64,000 nt of DNA from Halomonas halocynthiae DSM 14573 (GTDB lineage Bacteria; Pseudomonadota; Gammaproteobacteria; Pseudomonadales; Halomonadaceae): positions 19,349 to 83,348 of the forward strand of contig NZ_AUDZ01000017.1 of the NCBI RefSeq assembly GCF_000425725.1. The letters are read 5' to 3'. Positions 63,882 through 64,000 of this stretch are shown here, piece after piece (position 1 is the first letter of the stretch; every line of letters starts with the position of its first letter). A program made the translations under genes and the position numbers. Under the pieces are notes generated by a model, which searched no databases, was not told where the DNA came from, and worked only from the letters and a program-made list of their open reading frames with translations.

Positions 63882-64000
63882 ATGAGTCCTTTGATCGAAT
63901 CTATCGAGACGTTGCTGGTCGACCTCCCGACTATCCGCCCTCACAAGTTGTCGGTAGCCACCATGGCCTGCCAGACCATGGTGATCGTGCGTATGCGCCA
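63882..64000 (+). CDS. catB: Muconate cycloisomerase CatB, 5' end only
   Basis: The first 39 or so codons of an enolase-superfamily protein, beginning MSPLIESIETLLVDLPTIRP and continuing HKLSVATMACQTMVIV, which matches the conserved start of muconate cycloisomerase (LVDLPTIRPHK). It turns cis,cis-muconate, from catechol ortho-cleavage, into muconolactone. Cut by the window edge. A GTG at 63870 in frame is an alternative start. Divergent from catR. Confidence 0.88.
   Translation, partial: MSPLIESIETLLVDLPTIRPHKLSVATMACQTMVIVRMR

Overview
The window reads as chromosomal DNA of a gammaproteobacterium, most likely a member of the Halomonadaceae (Halomonas/Vreelandella). The basis is gene content and order (gmk-rpoZ-spoT-ridA, oxyR-recG, finR/fpr, a lone DacA-SPOR protein, an NhaC antiporter, several TRAP transporters) and protein sequences that look intermediate between Pseudomonas and Halomonas. 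No database search was possible, so the genus is an inference. No rRNA, tRNA, insertion sequence, phage or CRISPR array was seen. LEFT THIRD (1-36 kb), mostly housekeeping. It opens with a TAXI-type TRAP system on the minus strand: the 5' part of a fused permease, and a lipoprotein binding subunit whose two sequence halves are in the reverse of the normal family order, i.e. a natural circular permutation. Then follow an aminotransferase plus a 2-oxoadipate dioxygenase (HglS) pair, a TauE-like exporter, a D,D-carboxypeptidase with SPOR domain, thiM-thiE under a TPP riboswitch, dbpA, a RIO kinase, glnK, djlA, an NhaC antiporter, ribA, hemE, the finR/fpr divergon, recG-oxyR, ridA-spoT-rpoZ-gmk, a three-gene phospholipid operon and a complete haem uptake locus (hemP, TonB-dependent receptor, hmuSTUV). 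MIDDLE (36-42.8 kb): ilvD, then a small catabolic operon of an opine-dehydrogenase-like protein, a 3-hydroxyacyl-CoA dehydrogenase-like protein and an orphan TRAP binding lipoprotein, and an AraC-type regulator. RIGHT THIRD (42.9-64 kb): a catabolic island that matches the indole-3-acetic acid (auxin) degradation pathway. A MarR regulator (IacR-like) is followed by a long plus-strand series: iacH-like amidase, iacA-like flavin monooxygenase, iacB, Rieske oxygenase iacC/iacD, SDR iacE, reductase iacF, flavin reductase iacG (fused to a MarR-like domain) and SnoaL-like iacI. Two TRAP systems are embedded in it, along with a 4-oxalocrotonate tautomerase, two ketopantoate-reductase-like enzymes and a class II aldolase. 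The known end product of the Iac pathway is catechol, and the window ends with a divergent catR/catB pair for catechol breakdown; catB is cut by the window edge. Between them lie an orphan TRAP binding protein and a DcaP-like porin in one operon. The most unusual items are: (a) the circularly permuted TAXI binding protein; (b) a 169-residue 'mini' TRAP binding protein at the head of the auxin operon that has lost the central ligand-binding region and the signal peptide but keeps an open frame; (c) a 22-bp identical upstream element shared by this mini gene and the dctP-porin operon 18.7 kb away, at the same distance from the start codon, which ties the two loci together by duplication and possibly by one regulator.
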